64,000 nucleotides of DNA from the NCBI RefSeq assembly GCF_947242115.1, contig NC_074716.1:48692213-48756212 (forward strand). Reading direction: 5' to 3'. The translations under genes were made by a program, and so were the position numbers. Shown here one piece after another: positions 45,263-57,179 of the stretch; the first letter of the stretch is position 1; each line of letters starts with the position of its first letter. The notes under the pieces were generated by a model that had not been told where the DNA came from, made no database searches, and saw only the letters and a list, made by a program, of their open reading frames with translations. Origin of the DNA: Biomphalaria glabrata (taxonomy: Eukaryota; Mollusca; Gastropoda; Planorbidae).

Positions 45263-46316
45263 TTTTTATAGAAAAAAAAAAGACATTACCGTTTAGTATT
45301 ACTTCCTGCACAAAATTCAATCTTTAATGTAAATAATTAAAATAGTTAATGTCGAATCAATATTATAAATGAAAAAAAGTTCATTAACAGACTTAAATTT
45401 ATCTGACAACATTTCTATGAGACATTTAGGATATTAAAATGAAACTGAAATATGTGAATGATTTACGTTTATTGGCGTAGCCGGCAAGGTTCGTATAAAA
45501 CCCCCTCCCTGAAAATAAACTTGCCCCCTGCAAATTACGATTTGCTTCAGGGATGAAAATAAATAAATAAAAAAAATAAATATAAATGACAAGTATTAAA
45601 CATCTGTTACCGACTCTATTCTACCCACCACAATCTTAATGCAACAGTGGAGAGAGAGGAACCACATAAAAATGCGACCGTTCCTCCATATTGCGGTCAA
45701 TTTGTCAAAATCAGCTGGGCTCTCCACTGAAAGAATTCCAATTAGAATAATTAGTACTTGCCCTCCGTGGAGGAGATAGCCGGCCCCACAAATAAACCTG
45801 TCCCTTATAGGGCAAGAGGGAGCCACCAAGAGGCGATTAACGCCTGCCATCCTTCAAAATGTTGACATCCGCAACAATTAAGTCCTACCCATCAGATGCC
45901 ATTTTCTGCTATACCGATGGGTCGGTATTGAGGGACCCCGATAGATCTGGGTATGGGGCCCTTATAGTCTACCCAGACCGGACAGAACCAGATCGGCTCT
46001 CTAACAGGGATAACTCGGGCGTTCGAGGCTATTTGAGCCCGAATGACCCAATATGAAACTAGCGCCACTACTGTGGTACCAGTCACCGACTCTCGCTCCA
46101 GTCTCCTAGCTATGGATGGCGGCGGGGGAGGGTTGCCCGTAATAGTAGAGGCAGTCGGCGCCGCAGATAACATCCGCCGAGCCATTGGAGCTGTCGTTTT
46201 TATGCAGCGGGTGCCCTCACATTGCGGCGTGAGGGGTAACAAAACGGCAGACGCCCTCGCAAGGGAGGGTGCTTTGGCAGCCACACACGTCGAAGTACCA
46301 AGCACGTTTTACAAGC

Positions 46317-48319
46317 TGTGACAAGTCGGATTAAGATTTGGCCGTTTTGGGTGTCTAGGGGATTTTTATGTGTGAGAATCCTTACTTGCACATATAAACT
46401 ACAAGCACAGCGTTATAATGCAGGCAACAAATACTATATTTAGATGTAAACTTATGTACAGTTTATTATACAACATAAGATAATGAAAGGTGAAATGCTG
46501 TACAGTTGCTAGTATGGAATCTAGCGTATTTACATATATAGGACTATCATCATCAGATATTAGAACCAAGTGGCCTGAGTGTCATTAGGCTGGTTGCTTA
46601 GCTTTTGGTCCTGTGCTGCACTGGTGAGACGGGTGTGGCTGGTACTGATGCTGTCTGCTGGTGGGCTGGCGTAGTGGATCCAGGCTCCGTGTGCAGTCCA
46701 ACTTGTATGGTTGCAGAGCTAAGCTGCGTCTACCAATCAGTTAAGCCAGTGACGAGTCTGTGGCTAGCGTTGTTACTTGGACTCTTGAAGGATGAGTAGG
46801 TCTGATGTCTACAGATCTGGTGCCAGCAAATCTGCTATCAGCTTTAGGTTGCTAAGATTTCAGGCGGGTGTAGCCTATAGATAAAAGCTGCAACGATATG
46901 ATGTATGCGTCGGTTTAGCCATAATGATAACACTGGGAGGTAGATGCCTTTCCGTGAAGGACATCTTCAGACTGATGTATAGAAACCATAAGCTAGTTTC
47001 ATATTTATCAAAGGGACCTAACAAATGAATAGTGTCCCATCAAGGGAGATAACAATAATAATGGGGACTCCCATAAAGGGAAATAACAAACAGTAATAAG
47101 TGATATATGATACGTAATACAAGTGTCGTTCACCAATCACGGTGAGTAGCAAGTACCTATATCGCTTAGATAAATGAGATGAAAGGGGAAGGGGAGATCA
47201 ACGTCTGATACTCGCCCATGCTCTCACATAAGTAAACATAGAGCATAAGTAAATACATACTCAGTAATAAGACATGTTTACATAAATGTTTGGATAATTC
47301 CCTGCCAAGGAATTAATGAATGATACTACGTTGAAGGCTCGTGCTGAGCGCTAATATATCAGAGTTAAAACAATAATAGTTAAAGAGCTAAATACATCTG
47401 GTAAGAATTGTTAATAAACTCTAGTCCAGCTGGTCTGAACATTTAGTCACAAAGTCATGATATAAAATAGGAGTATACAGTAATCTACTTACATTATCCA
47501 TGATAAGAATGCACAAATATATACACAAATAATGTAGTAACAAATGCACATATATATATATATATATACATTACTAAGTAAAATGGTTCACAAGCACTTT
47601 ACTAAGTTACATACCACCAATCCAAAGTGAAATAAGGGAATGAAAATAGTCTAGAGCTTAAGCAAGAGATAGATGTGCTCCCTCTGGGCTCTCCAGCGTG
47701 AATGAGATCGGACGATGAAGTTTGTCCATATACACGTGGATAGCCAAGGGGGGGGGGGTGAGTGGCGGGAGATAGGTGCAAAGGTGGTCTAGACTATTTG
47801 ACGTCTTTGACAAAAGGGGTCCACGCTTGACCGTGACGAGAGTTTCCGGGAGATAGACATTGCGCGAGGGCGCGAGTTGAAAGCCCAGGAAATCAGCCCA
47901 GGTGGTCAGGTGGATTATGAAGGGGAGATTATCAGAGCTGGGTACATCAATGGAGATTATACCTTGATAAAGGCTAGTGCCAGACGAACAGCGTTGCCCG
48001 AGGCGTTGAGTTGAATGGGCACTTTGAAGTGACCAGCCGCTCCCAACAAGGGGGGGGGGGTCAACGGATGTTTGCCAAGATAGGAAAAGGGGAGCGTACT
48101 CTTGTCAAGAGTCTAGTGTGGCACGTCACGTGTCAAGGTGGGATAGTTAAATGTGACATCGCTGCCAAAGGGGGTGGGGTTGGATTGGAGGGGTGGTGGC
48201 TGTGTTTTTAGCGCTTGATTGGCTAAATTAATAAAATTGATGATTAATAGCGAGTAAATAAATTAATTAAATGCTTAGACCTGAGTGATATCTTGAGTGA
48301 GCTAAAACGGTTCGTCACA
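46317..48319 (-). repeat. 3' LTR
   Basis: 2,003 bp, nearly identical to 51094-53095. Termini TGTGAC...GTCACA. Confidence 0.95.
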
Positions 48320-48432
48320 ACCCTCCCTGCGTAAGATAGGTCTTGGTTAAAAGATCTATAAAGTGCTCACGCTGGTATCGCTCAAGTTTCGTCTACTGTC
48401 GGTCGTAGCATTTAAGAAAATTTTTCCCAGAG

Positions 48433-50874
48433 TTAAGAGGTTGCCAAGGTCCAGAGGGGTGTCCGTCCTAAGGGTCCGCTGTCGCCTATGTTCTGTCCGC
48501 AGGCGGATTGCCACGTGGAAGGGGCAATTCTGGAAACCTGGGGAAATAGGCCTGGTGGATAGGATTGGGTACATCTCCTTCTTGGGGCAGACCAGTAAGT
48601 GGGATGGAAGTTATGGCGGAGGGCCCAATGCGCGTATGTTGGACGGGGCTTATCTCTAAATCCATAGTGAGGCGTTTCTTCGTGAGTGCGATTTATCGGC
48701 TTACCTCTAATTTTCCAGACACGGTCAATGTCAGGGAAGAGTGGCCTTAAAGTGTGGGTGGAGCCGTGATGAGGTCCACTTTCACGAGAGTGAAAGTTTA
48801 CTTTCCTCTGTGACTTCCTGGCAGGATCAGTGCCAGGGATGAGTGGTTTGATAGCTGAAGAGCGGGAGTTACAAGGACTCTCACGAGTGTAGGTATTTCG
48901 CTTACCTCGTGACTTCCTAGCAGTGCCAGTGCCAGGGATGAGCGGTTTGATTGCTGAGGAGCAGGAGTTAAACGGACCTTCACGAGTGTAGTTATTACGC
49001 TCACCTCGTGATTTCCCGGCAGTGCCAGTGCCAGGGTGGCGCGGCTTGAGCTTGGCTGAGGAGCCAGTAAAGGATTTGTTAGAGTGGCGACCAGGGCTTC
49101 CAACCGGCTGGTTGCTGCCACCTTTCTGCTTTGTCGTTCTACCAACGGGCAGAGAGAAGTATGGTTTATCGACAACTCCTAGAGGTATGTACCTGGAGCC
49201 TAGAACAAAGTCGTATACTGGCGAGTCCATGACTACTGCATCAATGGTGCCATGTACATACTTGCATTCTACGTGGACCCTAGCGATAGGATACACCTTC
49301 GGAGGAATGCCACGGTCTAGAGATTGAACCGTCACTGATCCACCAGTGAGATCCGATGGGTCGACCAGTGCTTTGCTGATGACAGAGCTTACCTCACATC
49401 CGGAATCGAATAGTGCCTGGACAGGAGATCCGTTAATCAGAATAATCTCTACCCCAGGGGGTGATACGATGGGGTGAGGCGGTATCGGTTGGGTAAGGCC
49501 ACAAGCAGTGGGTTCAGGGGCCACGGTCAGCGCTGATATGACGTAATAGTCCTCCTCTTCCTCATCAAGAGGCGATGGCTGATTATGCAAAGAGGGTTCA
49601 GGGAGCTCAGTCACGGCTGACACAGTACGTGGGGCCTGATGCTGTCGATTGGGCCTGTGATCACTCGTGCTGTTCCGGTCACGGTGATGGTTATTGGTCT
49701 GGCCATGTCGAGGCGGGTGGCTTCGTCTGTCGTAGCTAGTAGGCGTGGCTGGTCGTTGGATTGGCGCTTTTTGGTGATGAGGTTTAGCAAAAGGAGAGGG
49801 TTGGCTAGAAGGAGCGTGTTTGTTAGAAGAAGTGGACTGGTCCTCTGGTTTGTCCGAGGCTGAGGTCTTGCTTTTGATGTCCTTAACGTCTTTGCGGGCA
49901 GTCGCGTACCGGTCTGCAGCTGAAGCTATGTCGGCTGGTGTAGCGGCTTGCTGCTCCCTAACAAAGATTTTGACATCGTTAGGCATGCACTCTAGCAACT
50001 GCTCTGCGAGTATGAGGCTCACTAGGCCGTCCAAAGTCTCTGGCAGTTCGCTAAGAGTGTGCCACCTCTTCAGGTATTTGTCCAACCTGTCGCAGAGATT
50101 ACCGTAGGTCTCTCGGCGCTCTAGGCGGGATGTCCTGAATTTCTTTTGGTAAGCCTCGGCAGTCAGCTCGAATTGGACGAGTAGCGCCTGTTTGAGGGCT
50201 GCGTAGTCTTCTCGCTGGCCGGAGGGAAGTTTAGAGTAAACTTCGTAGGCTTTGCCTCGGAGGCATTGGGATAGCCGGAAGCACCATTTCTCCTCTGGCA
50301 GACCGTAGTAGCTCGCAACTTCTTCGAAACGGACAAGATAAACTTCGATGTTCTCTGTCTTGTCGTCGAAGTGCTCCATTGGCATGTGGGGTAGGCCGTT
50401 TGAGGAACTTTGCTGGGAGGCAGGGCTAGCCGGGCGAGATCCGGAGGAAGCTTGACTGGCGGTTCCGTTCTCTTTCTCCGCGGCTATCCTTTCTCTCTCA
50501 GTTATTTGTTTTTCTTTTTCCCTTTCTCGCTCCGTGATTTCCTTTTCTTTAGCTATAGCTATAGCTACTTCAGCTTCCCTTTTCTCTCTTTCCATAGCTA
50601 TTTCATGTTCCCTTTCCTTCTCCTTTCTACTTTCTTCCCTCTCCTTCTCAAATTCTGCCCTCACATATTCTTTCTGCTTTGCCTCATCGTCATACATGAC
50701 GGCCGCGAGTTCTCTGAGTTCAGCTATTTTTTGTTTCATGTCAGAGTCCGCTTTGGAGCGTGTGCCACTGGCCATGGTGGTGAGGGGTGCTAGGATGGTG
50801 GGGGGTGGGTGATGAAGGGGAAAGGCGGAAGGTAGAGTAAGAGGTGGAGACGATGATGGAGCTGCTGAAAGCAA
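48433..50874 (-). CDS. gag: Gag-protease polyprotein of the LTR element
   Basis: The frame of 813 codons is uninterrupted. Residues about 45-140 are a highly charged Glu/Lys/Arg coiled-coil. About 165-330 is a gag capsid-like domain (MEHFDDKTENIEVYLVRFEE, YEVYSKLPSGQREDYAALKQ, AEQLLECMPNDVKIFVREQQ), of the sort seen in SCAN-like Gypsy gags. About 330-420 is a Pro/His/Arg-rich basic stretch with no CCHC knuckle. Near 485 comes a retropepsin-type site, ALFDSGCEVSSVIS, with VVMDSPVYDFVLGSRYIPLG behind it. The C-terminus repeats SSAIKPLIPGTGTARKSRGK-like units. It fills nearly all of the interior; any polymerase would have to come from a related full-length element. The ATG at 50874 is the first of two; a Met after about 33 residues (MASGTRSK) is an alternative start. 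Confidence 0.88.
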   Translation of the reverse strand: MLSAAPSSSPPLTLPSAFPLHHPPPTILAPLTTMASGTRSKADSDMKQKIAELRELAAVMYDDEAKQKEYVRAEFEKEREESRKEKEREHEIAMEREKREAEVAIAIAKEKEITEREREKEKQITERERIAAEKENGTASQASSGSRPASPASQQSSSNGLPHMPMEHFDDKTENIEVYLVRFEEVASYYGLPEEKWCFRLSQCLRGKAYEVYSKLPSGQREDYAALKQALLVQFELTAEAYQKKFRTSRLERRETYGNLCDRLDKYLKRWHTLSELPETLDGLVSLILAEQLLECMPNDVKIFVREQQAATPADIASAADRYATARKDVKDIKSKTSASDKPEDQSTSSNKHAPSSQPSPFAKPHHQKAPIQRPATPTSYDRRSHPPRHGQTNNHHRDRNSTSDHRPNRQHQAPRTVSAVTELPEPSLHNQPSPLDEEEEDYYVISALTVAPEPTACGLTQPIPPHPIVSPPGVEIILINGSPVQALFDSGCEVSSVISKALVDPSDLTGGSVTVQSLDRGIPPKVYPIARVHVECKYVHGTIDAVVMDSPVYDFVLGSRYIPLGVVDKPYFSLPVGRTTKQKGGSNQPVGSPGRHSNKSFTGSSAKLKPRHPGTGTAGKSRGERNNYTREGPFNSCSSAIKPLIPGTGTARKSRGKRNTYTRESPCNSRSSAIKPLIPGTDPARKSQRKVNFHSRESGPHHGSTHTLRPLFPDIDRVWKIRGKPINRTHEETPHYGFRDKPRPTYAHWALRHNFHPTYWSAPRRRCTQSYPPGLFPQVSRIAPSTWQSACGQNIGDSGPLGRTPLWTLATS

Positions 50875-51093
50875 TTACTTAAGAGTTACAGGAAAGGTGG
50901 TATTAACCTTTGTTTGGTGCTTAAGAACCTGTAAAGGAAGTACAATTACAGCAATACAAATTTAGAAAAATAAAATAGCTCTGAATGACACTCTATAGTC
51001 TTGTGCTCTAACAATGATGATAGTTAGAATACTGGGGAGTTGCCTGCTGTGCTTGCAGTATTAGTTGGGTAAATCCCGGACGAGGCTCGCCAT

Positions 51094-53095
51094 TGTGACA
51101 AGTCGGATTAAGATTTGGCCGTTTTGGGTGTCTAGGGGATTTTTATGGTTTGAGAATCCTTACTTGCACATATAAACTACAAGCACAGCGTTATAATGCA
51201 GGCAACAAATACTATATTTAGATGTAAACTTATGTACAGTTTATTATACAACATAAGATAATGAAAGGTGAAATGCTGTACAGTTGCTAGTATGGAATCT
51301 AGCGTATTTACATATATAGGACTATCATCATCAGATATTAGAACCAAGTGGCCTGAGTGTCATTAGGCTGGTTGCTTAGCTTTTGGTCCTGTGCTGCACT
51401 GGTGAGACGGGTGTGGCTGGTACTGATGCTGTCTGCTGGTGGGCTGGCGTAGTGGATCCAGGCTCCGTGTGCAGTCCAACTTGTATGGTTGCAGAGCTAA
51501 GCTGCGTCTACCAATCAGTTAAGCCAGTGACGAGTCTGTGGCTAGCGTTGTTACTTGGACTCTTGAAGGATGAGTAGGTCTGATGTCTACAGATCTGGTG
51601 CCAGCAAATCTGCTATCAGCTTTAGGTTGCTAAGATTTCAGGCGGGTGTAGCCTATAGATAAAAGCTGCAACGATATGATGTATGCGTCGGTTTAGCCAT
51701 AATGATAACACTGGGAGGTAGATGCCTTTCCGTGAAGGACATCTTCAGACTGATGTATAGAAACCATAAGCTAGTTTCATATTTATCAAAGGGACCTAAC
51801 AAATGAATAGTGTCCCATCAAGGGAGATAACAATAATAATGGGGACTCCCATAAAGGGAAATAACAAACAGTAATAAGTGATATATGATACGTAATACAA
51901 GTGTCGTTCACCAATCACGGTGAGTAGCAAGTACCTATATCGCTTAGATAAATGAGATGAAAGGGGAAGGGGAGATCAACGTCTGATACTCGCCCATGCT
52001 CTCACATAAGTAAACATAGAGCATAAGTAAATACATACTCAGTAATAAGACATGTTTACATAAATGTTTGGATAATTCCCTGCCAAGGAATTAATGAATG
52101 ATACTACGTTGAAGGCTCGTGCTGAGCGCTAATATATCAGAGTTAAAACAATAATAGTTAAAGAGCTAAATACATCTGGTAAGAATTGTTAATAAACTCT
52201 AGTCCAGCTGGTCTGAACATTTAGTCACAAAGTCATGATATAAAATAGGAGTATACAGTAATCTACTTACATTATCCATGATAAGAATGCACAAATATAT
52301 ACACAAATAATGTAGTAACAAATGCACATATATATATATATATACATTACTAAGTAAAATGGTTCACAAGCACTTTACTAAGTTACATACCACCAATCCA
52401 AAGTGAAATAAGGGAATGAAAATAGTCTAGAGCTCAAGCAAGAGATAGATGTGCTCCCTCTGGGCTCTCCAGCGTGAATGAGATCGGACGATGAAGTTTG
52501 TCCATATACACGTGGATAGCCAAGGGGGGGGGTGAGTGGCGGGAGATAGGTGCAAAGGTGGTCTAGACTATTTGACGTCTTTGACAAAAGGGGTCCACGC
52601 TTGACCGTGACGAGAGTTTCCGGGAGATAGACATTGCGCGAGGGCGCGAGTTGAAAGCCCAGGAAATCAGCCCAGGTGGTCAGGTGGATTATGAAGGGGA
52701 GATTATCAGAGCTGGGTACATCAATGGAGATTATACCTTGATAAAGGCTAGTGCCAGACGAACAGCGTTGCCCGAGGCGTTGAGTTGAATGGGCACTTTG
52801 AAGTGACCAGCCGCTCCCAACAAGGGGGGGGGGGGGTCAACGGATGTTTGCCAAGATAGGAAAAGGGGAGCGTACTCTTGTCAAGAGTCTAGTGTGGCAC
52901 GTCACGTGTCAAGGTGGGATAGTTAAATGTGACATCGCTGCCAAAGGGGGTGGGGTTGGATTGGAGGGGTGGTGGCTGTGTTTTTAGCGCTTGATTGGCT
53001 AAATTAATAAAATTGATGATTAATAGCGAGTAAATAAATTAATTAAATGCTTAGACCTGAGTGATATCTTGAGTGAGCTAAAACGGTTCGTCACA
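51094..53095 (-). repeat. 5' LTR
   Basis: 2,002 bp; see 46317-53095. It contains an AT microsatellite and two poly-G runs whose lengths differ from the partner LTR. Confidence 0.95.
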
Positions 53096-53559
53096 CAAGC
53101 AACGGCAGAAATCCGAGCACTCATTCATGAGAAGTGGTTAAAGTCCTGGGGGGAATCCGATAGAGCACGTAGTGTCTTGCAGCATATGCGTCACCCAGAT
53201 CGCGACGATCCGTGGTGGTTAAGGAGGTCTGAAGAAGCAATCATTGCGCAGTGTAGGACGGAACATTGTCCTGTTGGACATACTTTGCCCGGTTCCGACC
53301 GAACTATGACTCCCGATGTCGTCACTGTGGAAAGTGCGTCGAAACAGTGTCGCATGTCTTGTACGAATGTCCCCAGCTCCGAGAGCTAAGGGGGGACGTG
53401 TCTGAACAGTCACTCGACTTGTATGGTAGCTATGAGGCATTACGCCGAACGGCTAAGTTTCTTGCCGAGCACTACAGGAGGATGGAGTCCCTCCTGCTCT
53501 GTTTTTTCAATAGGAGTTCATCTCAGGTTACCGATGTTAAAATTGAGTTGCACTAAAAA

Positions 53560-54073
53560 ATAGAATTACAAAATTATGTCTTCAGTAAAAAGAATGTTAA
53601 CACAGGAGGCACAACAGAGATGTGGCTGCATTTGAATGTGTGAGTAAAATTCCAAAACTTTGGTCGAAAATGGAACTATGTTTTAGCTTTTCCATCAATA
53701 TACATGGTTAATCTAGATTTAGTGGGTAACAAACTTAATGAATAAGCAAAGAAATAGACTGGATGTAGCCACTAGAGGAGATGTTCGCCTTGTTTTGACT
53801 AATTTAAAGCTTGACGTTTCTAATATTGTCAGACTGCAGGAGGCACAGGGTTCCCATTAGCTACATTTCATTTTGTAGTAAATTTATCAATAATAATGTT
53901 TATATTAAAAATAAAACTAAATTTACAATCAAACCTAAAAACAGTAGGCCCTAATATTCAATAATTTAAATGGGGACTATTCTTAGGATTTGAAAGAAAG
54001 TCATGACAGTGAGATTAATTTTTGTGTGTAATCACTGCAAATTATTTGACATAATTTTTTGTATAATGATAAT
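53560..54073. other. No gene recognised
   Basis: AT-rich sequence between the LINE end and the next repeat. Nothing identified. Confidence 0.4.
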
Positions 54074-55895
54074 AATGGCAATGTCTTCGATTCCGAAGAT
54101 AATAATAATAATAATTTTATTTATAAAACGCTGTTAACAAACAAAGTGTTGGCTTAAGGCGCTGTAATAACATTACAAACACAGACACGACAGCTAAAAT
54201 GACAGTTAATCTAAAAAAAAGTTTTAAACAAGTAGGTCTTAATGTTCTTCTTAAAAGTGGTGTAGCATGTTGTCTGTCTGAGATCAATGGGGAGTGAGTT
54301 CCAAACCTTTGGTCCGTGCACTGAAAAAGCCCGCAGACCGTAGCTTTTGAGGGAGAAACGTGGCACCACTAAAAGCGTTGAGTCCATTGAGCGTAGGGCT
54401 CTCTGGGGGACATATGGAGTAATCAGTTCTCTAAGGTATAGGGGCATCTCATTGTTATATATACACTGATGACAAAGTGTGGCGACCTTGTAATCGATTC
54501 TCGCTTTCACGGGAAGCCAATGGAGCATGCGCAGGAGCGTAGTAGCAGAATCTTGTCTTGTTTTTCTAAGTACTATTCGTGCGGCGTTGTTCTGCAGTTT
54601 GGCTATTTTGTCATCAGGTATTACCTGCTAGCACGGCGTTACAGTAGTCAAGGCAAAAGAGTATGAATGCCACAGCTAGCGTTTTTGTTGACTCCGTTGT
54701 TAAATATGGTCGGATCTGGCCTAATCTACGCAGCTGTAGATAAAGACCCTTGCAGAGCTGACTTATGTGTGGGTCGAAAGATAGTGTTGAGTCGAAGAAA
54801 ACTCCAAGATTCCGCACTACATGGACATAAGGAAGCTGACAGTTCGTAATAAAAAAAGAATCTGTGCTTTCAACTTTCGAGACGTTGTTCCGAGTGCCGA
54901 TCCTAATTATTTCTGTCTTATCTTCGTTCATCTTGAGCTTATTTTCAACCATCCAATTGCTCACCCTTGCAACGGTACTACTGATTTTCTCTGCCAGATG
55001 CGACACCTCTGATGGTACTGAGGAATCGTATAACTGTGAGTCATCGGCAAAGAAATTGTATAGGATGCCGGTTGGCCGTATGACACCGCTGAGTGGATAT
55101 GTATACATAGTGAACAGTACTGGGCCTAGAACTGATCCCTGGGGTACTCCGTACTTCAAGAGTAAGCTTGTTGATTCTGTTCCGTTAACTACGACACTTT
55201 GGGTGCGTTCAGTCAGGTAGGATCCAAGCCATTTTAGGACGATTCCTGCTAAACCAAAAGTGGCAGAGAACCTGGCCATCATAATTTCGTGGTCTAGCGT
55301 ATCAAAGGCTGCGGACAAGTCCAGCATTGAAAGAATTGAGATGTGGCCTATGTCGGAATTGTGAAGTAAGTCGTTTAGTACTCTGACCACTGCTGTCTCT
55401 GTGCTTCGGCACTTCCTATATGCAGATTGAAATTCTTCCAAGAGACAGTACTGTTCAAGATGAGAAAGAATTTGCGCTAACACGATGCGCTCCAGATTAA
55501 GGCTGAGCGCAGTGTTTCACATAACTGCGCAAACCCTGTTGTGAATTGCATATTTTCCCGAATTTTGAGCAGACAAAGCCGTTGTCTGCTGGCGGTCAAT
55601 TTAATTTTTTTCCCGTCTCTTGCGCCTGTCTTCAATAATGGCTTTTCTTTGAGTCTCAAATGTTTATCCAACAGCTTTTGCGAGAGCTCTTCAACTTAAT
55701 CTCTCAGAGGCCATCTGCTGCAAGAGAATGCTGCCAGGTACTTTCCTCTATGCTAGTGAGGGCGAAATGGCGCCTGAGTGGATCTTTATTGCACTTCCGG
55801 GGGGCAACTCAGTAACTCTGTCCTACTCTAAGCTCGCCAAAGAGGATCGCCTTCGGCATGCGGTCGTCTTCCATTCGGGATATTTGTTATTGACT
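54074..55895 (+). repeat. CTTCGATTCCGAAG repeat, longest copy, split by the CR1 LINE
   Basis: Starts ATGGCAATGTCTTCGATTCC at 54076, is interrupted at 54100, and resumes at 55494 with GATTAAGGCTGAGCGCAGTG. It continues to about 55895. Other copies are at 31781-31860 and 59241-59365. The plus strand stays open through CANPVVNCIFSRILSRQSRC to a stop near 55697, but the minus strand is open too. It has no domain I recognise and may be a SINE-like or transcribed repeat. Confidence 0.6.
54101..55493 (-). mobile_element. CR1/L2-like LINE, 5' truncated, with short target duplication
   Basis: The minus strand carries a reverse transcriptase of 289 residues (55483-54614): MLDLSAAFDTLDHEIMM, YGVPQGSVLGPVLF, FFADDSQLYDSS, WMVENKLKMNEDKTEIIRIG. 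After a frame change near 54620 the C-terminal part follows (LHWLPVKARIDYKVATLCHQ ... LFKTFF, stop near 54211). The 3' UTR ends in (ATT)n at 54101. The word agat flanks it at 54097-54100 and 55494-55497. It splits a repeat whose uninterrupted form is at 31781. Nearly intact where present; one frameshift. Confidence 0.92.
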
Positions 55896-57179
55896 GCATA
55901 CTAATTAATAAATGGATAACATTTTGTTCATATTTGCCTTCTCACGATTCTTTGTAAGTGTTATTCTTAGAGGGGGGCGCAGGCGGTTTTTTTTTTATAG
56001 AAAAATACGATAAGAGGGCGGTAGGCCAAAAAAGGTTGAAGACTGCTGATCTGTTTTTCCTGTTTCAGATGTCCTTAAGGTCCGAGAACGTCCGGTTCCC
56101 TTTTATGGACCTCTTGACCAAGGAAAGGATTTTATACTGCTGATCTAGACCATGCGATTTACCGATTGTTTTTGTTTAGCGCAATTTCATGCTTTTTAAC
56201 TTTCACAATACGCTGTCATCCTATCACTTGACTAATTCAGGTGGAAATGGGTTGGGGGAGAAAAAGAAGGGGGTATATGGATGATCGCTTTTTTGAATGT
56301 ATTTACACAGCCTTAACTGGTTGTGGGACGCAAGAATACATTTTTTTTTCCATTGGCAAGAACTACTGTTTTAAATAATAATAAAATGGACGAGTACACC
56401 AGCTTGATAATTGTACAACTTTTTGTTATTTAAACTTTTAGAAAATGTATCATACATACCCGAATATCTGAATTTCGTTTGAGCACGTTCTAGACTGCTG
56501 GTTAACTTCAAAGAGTCATTCAATTGGTAGTATGATAGTGTACTTAAATAATCAGCTAAGCAGATGAATATATCAATACGTTGTATGAGTTATGTTCTGA
56601 GTTTACCGACATGTCTCTACACTATAATCTCTATTTACTTCCTACATTAAGAATTTAGTCTGATCCGAACCACATGTCACCTCCTCAATCCAAATTAAAC
56701 TCAGATTTGTAGTAATAACTTTAAGGTGAGCGCATCTTAGTGCTAAGAAAGACATTTAAGACCTTTGAGCAAATATCTTTTCAAGAGAGCATGGAATGGG
56801 TTGCCTGAGCCAGCCAGGAAAACCTGTGAGTTGGCAGAATTTAAGCCATAAATTAACATGTATGACTAAATGCATGACGCGTAGGACGTAATCATCTTCT
56901 TTTTTGAAGTAACGTCTGTATAGTATAAGATAATATAATATATATATATAGATCTTAGCGTGTGATAAAGTCTAGACTAGAACCGCAGTAAATTGTTAAA
57001 AGTAGATAAATAATTGAGAATGAATCTAAAATAAAATGCATTTTTGAAATCTGTAAACTATTCAGCTATTCAGAATTTAGAAATTTCAATATCGTTTAAT
57101 TTTCAATTGTAACTGTTAAATATATTAAAAGTATCAATTTTACATATTTATAAACTTAAATTTCTTTATGCAGCTATTC
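55896..57179. other. Duplicated intergenic remnant; possible LINE tail
   Basis: ACCGATTGTTTTTGTTTAGC at 56160 marks the block shared with 5380. Near 56800 the plus strand, with frame changes, reads ...AWNGLPEPARKTCELAEFK, which resembles the end of a LINE ORF2; weak. Otherwise nothing recognised. Confidence 0.4.

Larger units (their letters stand above)
46317..53095 (-). mobile_element. Young gag-only LTR retrotransposon (Ty3/Gypsy-like), with 5-bp target duplication
   Basis: Two 2.0-kb LTRs at 46317-48319 and 51094-53095 begin TGTGAC and end GTCACA. They are flanked by the perfect 5-bp repeat caagc (46312-46316, 53096-53100). The coding strand is minus, so the 5' LTR is the right one. A candidate primer-binding site reading TGGCGAGCCTCGTCCGGG lies one base inside it (tRNA not identified). 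A purine-rich tract, CGCAGGGAGGGT, precedes the 3' LTR at 48320-48331. The 2.77-kb interior holds one long gag-protease frame and no reverse transcriptase or integrase region. The LTRs differ at only about three bases plus homopolymer and AT-run lengths, so insertion was very recent. It looks whole as a non-autonomous element. Confidence 0.93.
45622..53557 (+). mobile_element. RNase H-bearing LINE remnant, split by an LTR element
   Basis: The left part (45622-46316) shows a degraded RT end (RIISTCPPWRR) and an RNase H domain: IFCYTDGSVLRDPDRSGYGA with the first catalytic Asp, VTDSRSSLLAMD, and PSHCGVRGNKTADALAREGA with the last conserved Asp. It needs frame changes near 46040. The right part (53101-53557) continues with ATAEIRALIHEKWLKSWGES, then, in another frame, CRHCGKCVETVSHVLYECPQ (zinc motif) and LYGSYEALRRTAKFLAEHYR. 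Between them lies the LTR element 46317-53095. The arrangement is I/R1-like; related to 21175-21475. Confidence 0.82.

Noticed and set aside
46605-46799. Plus-strand 64-residue Cys-rich frame repeated at 51383
   Set aside because: Present in both LTRs simply because the LTRs are identical. Antisense to the element and without domain support.
55477-55671. Minus-strand 64-residue frame over the CTTCGATTCCGAAG repeat
   Set aside because: The opposite strand is also open, the sequence is a multi-copy repeat, and no domain is visible.
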